Source: CAZJJK01 sp964546285 (GTDB lineage: Bacteria > Spirochaetota > Spirochaetia > Treponematales > Breznakiellaceae). Taken from it: DNA of 7,551 bases. The notes under the pieces were generated by a model that was not told where the DNA came from, did not search any database, and worked only from the letters and a program-made list of their open reading frames with translations. The stretch spans positions 1-7,551 of the forward strand of contig CAZJJK010000133.1 of the NCBI GenBank assembly GCA_964546285.1, written 5' to 3'. Both the position numbers and the translations under genes were made by a program. Shown here in pieces: positions 4,559 to 7,551 of this stretch. Within the stretch, counting starts at the first letter, position 1. Every line of letters starts with the position of its first letter.

Positions 4559-6574
4559 TTGGCAAATCCGTTTAAAATCAAACTGTCCAGAGACTTCATC
4601 ATCAGATCTTATCTCATAATTCTCATATCTGGGCTTATGTACTGCCTTATCCTCCCGCTAATTCTCAATATGGACGCCAAGAGCGGTATTGAATTGGCTC
4701 AAAAGGTAGGAGTGACAATAATTTTCCTGGGTCTTATCTGCGCGGCCTTATTCTACATTCTCTATAAACCGGCGGAAGAGCTTATCCAGGGCATTAACGC
4801 GGGCGTGGCGCCTTCGCCGGAAAAGATTATGCGAGCTAGAAAATCCTTAAGCAAGATGGATTTTTACTATATGCTCATCGGTATAATTTTTTATCCCTTA
4901 GGGACTATCGTAAATTTGCTCAGCGATTATCTCCACCAGGCGCCCATCGTCATGGATCTTGTCGTGTCTCGGTTGATCGCCGCTTTGATATGGGGTTTCG
5001 TTGTGGGGATCTTTACGGTTAGAATAAACAATATATCTTTGATCAAAACAAAAATAATGTTAAATATCTACGATCTGGACAATACTAAAAAATCGGGCTT
5101 AAAATATGAGTCAATTTTCCATAAATTCTTCATTCCCTTTTTTATACTTTTATTGCTCTCCCTATCGTTCTCCGCTATTTTTTATTATCACCTTAGCAAA
5201 GAAATAATTAACGATAAAAATGCCGAAGCTGGACGGCTGTTGGTAGAAGCCGCCCAAGGAGAGTTAAGCGAAAAAGAACTTCAATCCGCCCTATCGTCTT
5301 TTACCGAAACTGGAAATTTCCGCCAAGATATACGTCTAGATCATTATCTTAAGGTAATTCTAGTTTTGTTCGCCATGTTGATAGTAATTTTTATTACCAT
5401 CATTTATGAATACCAAACGCATCTAAAAAGCCTTATGCGCCAGATTGATAAACTTGGCAGCGACACTATGGATTTGTCGCAAAGAATAAATGTGATCTCT
5501 TTTGATGATATAGGAATAATGACCGCGGGTATAAACCGTATAATCTCTAATTTGCTGAAGACCTTCACAACCATCCGTCTTTCCAGCAAGGAGGTCAATG
5601 GTCAAGGCCAGGAAGCGGAAAGAAAAATCTTAGAATCCAAAAAGGCCACGTCGGAGCTTAAGCCGATTATTGAAAGTTTTGAAAGCAATACGGATTCTCA
5701 AATAAAATTCATCAGTTCCACCGTCGTTCAGTTCAATGAAATGCTTAAAGTGATAGAAAATTCCGTTCAAATGATAAAAACGCAAATAGAGAAAGTGATT
5801 AACACCTCTGAGTATGTCCGCGACATGGGCAAAGCGTTTAATGAGATTAACGATAGTTCGGAAAAAAATATCCAAATATTTAATAGCTTAATAGCCTCCA
5901 TTGAGGAGGGGAATGGTAATATCGCGAACTCTATTAAATCTATCCAGGCAATTGATGAAGCTGGCAAAAAAATCAACGAGATAGCGGCTATTATTACGGA
6001 TATCGCTTCCCAAACCAGTCTTTTAGCTATGAACGCCGCTATCGAAGCCTCGCACGCTGGACAATACGGTAAGGGCTTCGCGGTAGTGTCCGATGAAATA
6101 AAAAAATTGTCGGAATCCAGTTCGGAATCCGCTCATGGAATATCCTCCATCATTAAGGAAATGAACGATAAGATCAGCAAGGGATCGGCTATCTTCATGA
6201 ATCTAAAGGGAACTTTTGAACACATGAACTTAAATATGAATAAAACCAAACTTTCCCTGAATGGAATTCTTGAGTCCACCCAAGCCCATTCGCGAAAGGC
6301 TATACGCAATATCAATGAAATCGATGAACTGCTGGAGCTGACCAATCAATTAAAAACTGAAACTGAAAATCTAGGCAGGGACAGTAAAAATATCGAAACT
6401 TCTATATCTCTCCTTAGCAGCAGCTCAGGCACTATAAAAGCGGATAACGAAAAATTAGCGCTTGAGATAAAGAACCTTGTCAAAATAAGCGATGAAGTAA
6501 GCGGTAATTTCAAGGCTATCTTTATAGGCATCCATGAACTGGACAGTATGATATCGCAGTATAAGATGACATAA
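4559..6574 (+). CDS. Methyl-accepting chemotaxis protein with six membrane helices
   Basis: A 671-residue receptor that should control CheA kinase and swimming direction. Six hydrophobic helices are predicted at about residues 13-37, 50-69, 102-121, 132-154, 189-211 and 264-284. The longest candidate extracytoplasmic segment is about 50 residues (212-263), so there is no recognisable PAS or Cache sensor. A HAMP-like linker follows at about 285-338. A long coiled coil leads to the conserved signalling tip DIASQTSLLAMNAAIEAS (481-498) and GKGFAVVSDEIKKLSE (504-519), typical of the MCP kinase-control hairpin. The returning coil runs to the C-terminus, with no CheR-binding pentapeptide of the NWETF type. 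The start is TTG at 4559, fixed by GGAG at 4548-4551 seven bases upstream and an in-frame stop just before. From memory, the first four helices, with a 'PxxEKxxRARKxL' linker, resemble an N-terminal module seen in other spirochaete MCPs. The ligand is unknown; it may sense through the membrane or internally. Confidence 0.92.
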   Translation: MANPFKIKLSRDFIIRSYLIILISGLMYCLILPLILNMDAKSGIELAQKVGVTIIFLGLICAALFYILYKPAEELIQGINAGVAPSPEKIMRARKSLSKMDFYYMLIGIIFYPLGTIVNLLSDYLHQAPIVMDLVVSRLIAALIWGFVVGIFTVRINNISLIKTKIMLNIYDLDNTKKSGLKYESIFHKFFIPFFILLLLSLSFSAIFYYHLSKEIINDKNAEAGRLLVEAAQGELSEKELQSALSSFTETGNFRQDIRLDHYLKVILVLFAMLIVIFITIIYEYQTHLKSLMRQIDKLGSDTMDLSQRINVISFDDIGIMTAGINRIISNLLKTFTTIRLSSKEVNGQGQEAERKILESKKATSELKPIIESFESNTDSQIKFISSTVVQFNEMLKVIENSVQMIKTQIEKVINTSEYVRDMGKAFNEINDSSEKNIQIFNSLIASIEEGNGNIANSIKSIQAIDEAGKKINEIAAIITDIASQTSLLAMNAAIEASHAGQYGKGFAVVSDEIKKLSESSSESAHGISSIIKEMNDKISKGSAIFMNLKGTFEHMNLNMNKTKLSLNGILESTQAHSRKAIRNINEIDELLELTNQLKTETENLGRDSKNIETSISLLSSSSGTIKADNEKLALEIKNLVKISDEVSGNFKAIFIGIHELDSMISQYKMT

Positions 6575-6615
6575 GGTTTACTCAAGAACGATAAAGCTAG
6601 CCGTCTGATAAGGCT

Positions 6616-6642
6616 CTTTCAAAACGAACCGAGTTTTGAAAG
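6616..6642. other. Perfect 10-bp hairpin downstream of the receptor gene
   Basis: CTTTCAAAAC (6616-6625) and GTTTTGAAAG (6633-6642) are perfect inverted repeats around a 7-nt loop, starting 42 bases after the receptor stop. No T-run follows in either direction, so it is not a textbook intrinsic terminator. It could protect the 3' end of the receptor mRNA or be a protein-binding site. Confidence 0.5.
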
Positions 6643-6707
6643 CGGCTCCGATGAAGAACCCCGCCTTCCAATCACGGAATGTTTTCGCGGATCGATAGCG
6701 GTTTTAC

Positions 6708-6736
6708 TTGTCGCCGCTCAGGCCTGGTTCTATATC
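6708..6736 (+). promoter_or_regulatory. Candidate promoter for the acylphosphatase gene
   Basis: TTGTCG (6708-6713), a 17-bp spacer and TATATC (6731-6736) each match the sigma-70 consensus at 4/6. The predicted start near 6743 leaves a leader of about 33 bases before the ATG. A small hairpin AAGCG-TATG-CGCTT (6751-6764) lies in that leader. Confidence 0.35.
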
Positions 6737-6775
6737 TAGCTTTACTGAAAAAGCGTATGCGCTTAGAATTCACTT

Positions 6776-7075
6776 ATGGAATCGAAAAGACCAAAACCTT
6801 CCCCGGCCCTCGCCCGCCGTCTCGTCTTTTCAGGCCGCGTCCAGGGCGTCGGCTTCCGCTATACCGCCCGCGAAGCCGCACGGCGGCAACGCTTGACCGG
6901 CTTTGTCCGCAATCTCGCGGACGGCGACGTGGAAGCGCTTGTTCAGGGAAGCGCTGACGATATCGACCGCTTCCTGGCGGAGCTAAAACAGCGTTTTCAT
7001 GGCTTCATCGTCAATATCGATATAAGTCCGACCGCCGTGGAGCCAAGCCGGCGCGATTTCAGTATCGCGTTTTAG
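6776..7075 (+). CDS. acyP: Acylphosphatase
   Basis: A small cytoplasmic enzyme of 99 residues that hydrolyses acyl phosphates such as acetyl- or carbamoyl-phosphate to the carboxylate and phosphate. Both family signatures are present: GRVQGVGFRY (20-29), whose Arg28 should bind the substrate phosphate, and GFVRNLADGDVEALVQG (42-58), whose Asn46 should position the attacking water. The alpha/beta core continues with a helix (DDIDRFLAELKQ) and ends with the usual short final strand (RRDFSIAF). Length is normal, apart from a basic N-terminal extension of about 10 residues. ATG 6776 is the only reasonable start, though no strong Shine-Dalgarno precedes it. The gene is clearly more GC-rich than the receptor gene upstream, from which it is separated by 201 bases, so it is probably transcribed on its own. 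It converges on the ACT-domain gene. Confidence 0.92.
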   Translation: MESKRPKPSPALARRLVFSGRVQGVGFRYTAREAARRQRLTGFVRNLADGDVEALVQGSADDIDRFLAELKQRFHGFIVNIDISPTAVEPSRRDFSIAF

Positions 7076-7101
7076 GCTCCGCTCCGCCGCGTTCGTTTAA
7101 C

Positions 7102-7518
7102 TTAGAACTTTTCCAAAACCGAAAACCCGTGTTCCGTCACGATTTTCAAACCGTGTTCCACATCCTCAACCTTAAAGATGACGATCGCCTTATTGAGAGC
7201 GCCTTCCAAAGAGGCATAGAGATATTCGATGTTTACACCGGTATCCTTAAAGATTTCCATAATTTTAGCGAGGCTTCCGGGTTCGTCAGGCACTTCCACC
7301 GCCAGGACATCGGTGACGCGGGCGGTAAAACCAGCGTTAGCCACGGCGGCGAGAGCGGCGTCTGGCTTATCGGCGATAAGGCGCAAAATACCGAAGTCCG
7401 CGGTGTCCGCTATAGAGATTGCCCGAATATTTACGCCAGCTTGAGCGATAACCTTGGTAACCTCGGCTAGACGTCCGGCGTTATTTTCCAGAAATATCGA
7501 TATCTGTTTGATCCGCAT
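7102..7518 (-). CDS. Tandem ACT-domain protein, probable amino-acid-binding regulator
   Basis: A 138-residue protein made of two ACT modules and nothing else. Module 1 (about 1-68) starts RIKQISIFLENNAGRLAEVTKVIAQAGVN with the beta-alpha-beta opening and the G-R-L turn where ACT ligands usually bind, and continues ISIADTADFGILRLI. Module 2 (about 70-138) repeats the design: VLAVEVPDEPGSLAKIMEIF, then GVNIEYLYAS and KAIVIFKV. ACT domains bind amino acids and control enzymes or regulators. From memory, stand-alone proteins of this size and wording (SIADT.DFGILRLI, LAVEVPD.PG) are common in anaerobes, often near phenylacetate-CoA ligase or 2-oxoacid oxidoreductase genes; no such neighbour lies inside this window. 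ATG 7518 is preceded by AAGGGGG about six bases upstream, a good ribosome site. Its promoter probably lies at or beyond the window edge. The two convergent stops are only 26 bases apart, with no obvious terminator between them. Confidence 0.9.
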   Translation of the reverse strand: MRIKQISIFLENNAGRLAEVTKVIAQAGVNIRAISIADTADFGILRLIADKPDAALAAVANAGFTARVTDVLAVEVPDEPGSLAKIMEIFKDTGVNIEYLYASLEGALNKAIVIFKVEDVEHGLKIVTEHGFSVLEKF

Positions 7519-7551
7519 AGTTTCCCCCTTTCCTACAATTTCCGCTTGTCT

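Noticed and set aside
6679..6957. Rightward frames overlapping the acylphosphatase start
   Set aside because: They are arginine- and proline-rich out-of-frame readings of the GC-rich acylphosphatase gene.

Overview
The window looks like a draft-genome contig from a spirochaete, most likely a Treponema-like, host-associated anaerobe. This is inferred from the relaxed spirochaetal lipobox (A-G-S-C) on one lipoprotein, a multi-helix chemotaxis receptor opening with a TTG codon, and mixed base composition (AT-rich receptor gene beside GC-rich housekeeping genes). No rRNA, tRNA, CRISPR array, transposase or phage gene is visible. A run of exactly 100 N (1971-2070) is a scaffold gap and interrupts one gene.

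Left part (1-2265): a four-helix membrane protein of unknown function (+) converges on a ModF/PhrA-type double-ATPase ABC protein (-). Between their ends lie hairpins, a likely intrinsic terminator for the ABC gene and two related copies of a short hairpin-containing repeat. The ABC protein matches ModF well in its second half but has unusual nucleotide-binding motifs.

Centre (2379-3974): a tightly packed leftward gene block. It starts at a TTGACG-17-TAGATT promoter overlapped by a 25-bp imperfect palindrome, the probable operator. The order is a MarR-family repressor, an unrecognised 35-codon ORF with a perfect Shine-Dalgarno, a lipoprotein with an AhpD/carboxymuconolactone-decarboxylase-like domain, and an 81-aa membrane protein. 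The junctions are ATGA overlap, ATGA overlap, and a 1-nt gap, so the four are probably one translationally coupled, autoregulated unit. A redox, electrophile or small-molecule response is a reasonable guess, but the AhpD-like CxxC motif is CxxA here. This block is the most interesting part of the window.

Middle intergenic (3908-4558): about 650 bases holding the promoter/operator, a possible 40-codon ORF with a Shine-Dalgarno, a small AT-rich hairpin, and otherwise nothing recognisable.

Right part (4559-7551): a 671-aa methyl-accepting chemotaxis protein with six predicted membrane helices and little extracytoplasmic sequence (+), a 10-bp perfect hairpin after it, a small acylphosphatase (+) with its own plausible promoter, and a convergent gene for a tandem ACT-domain protein (-), probably an amino-acid-sensing regulator. 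These last three show no obvious functional link to one another.
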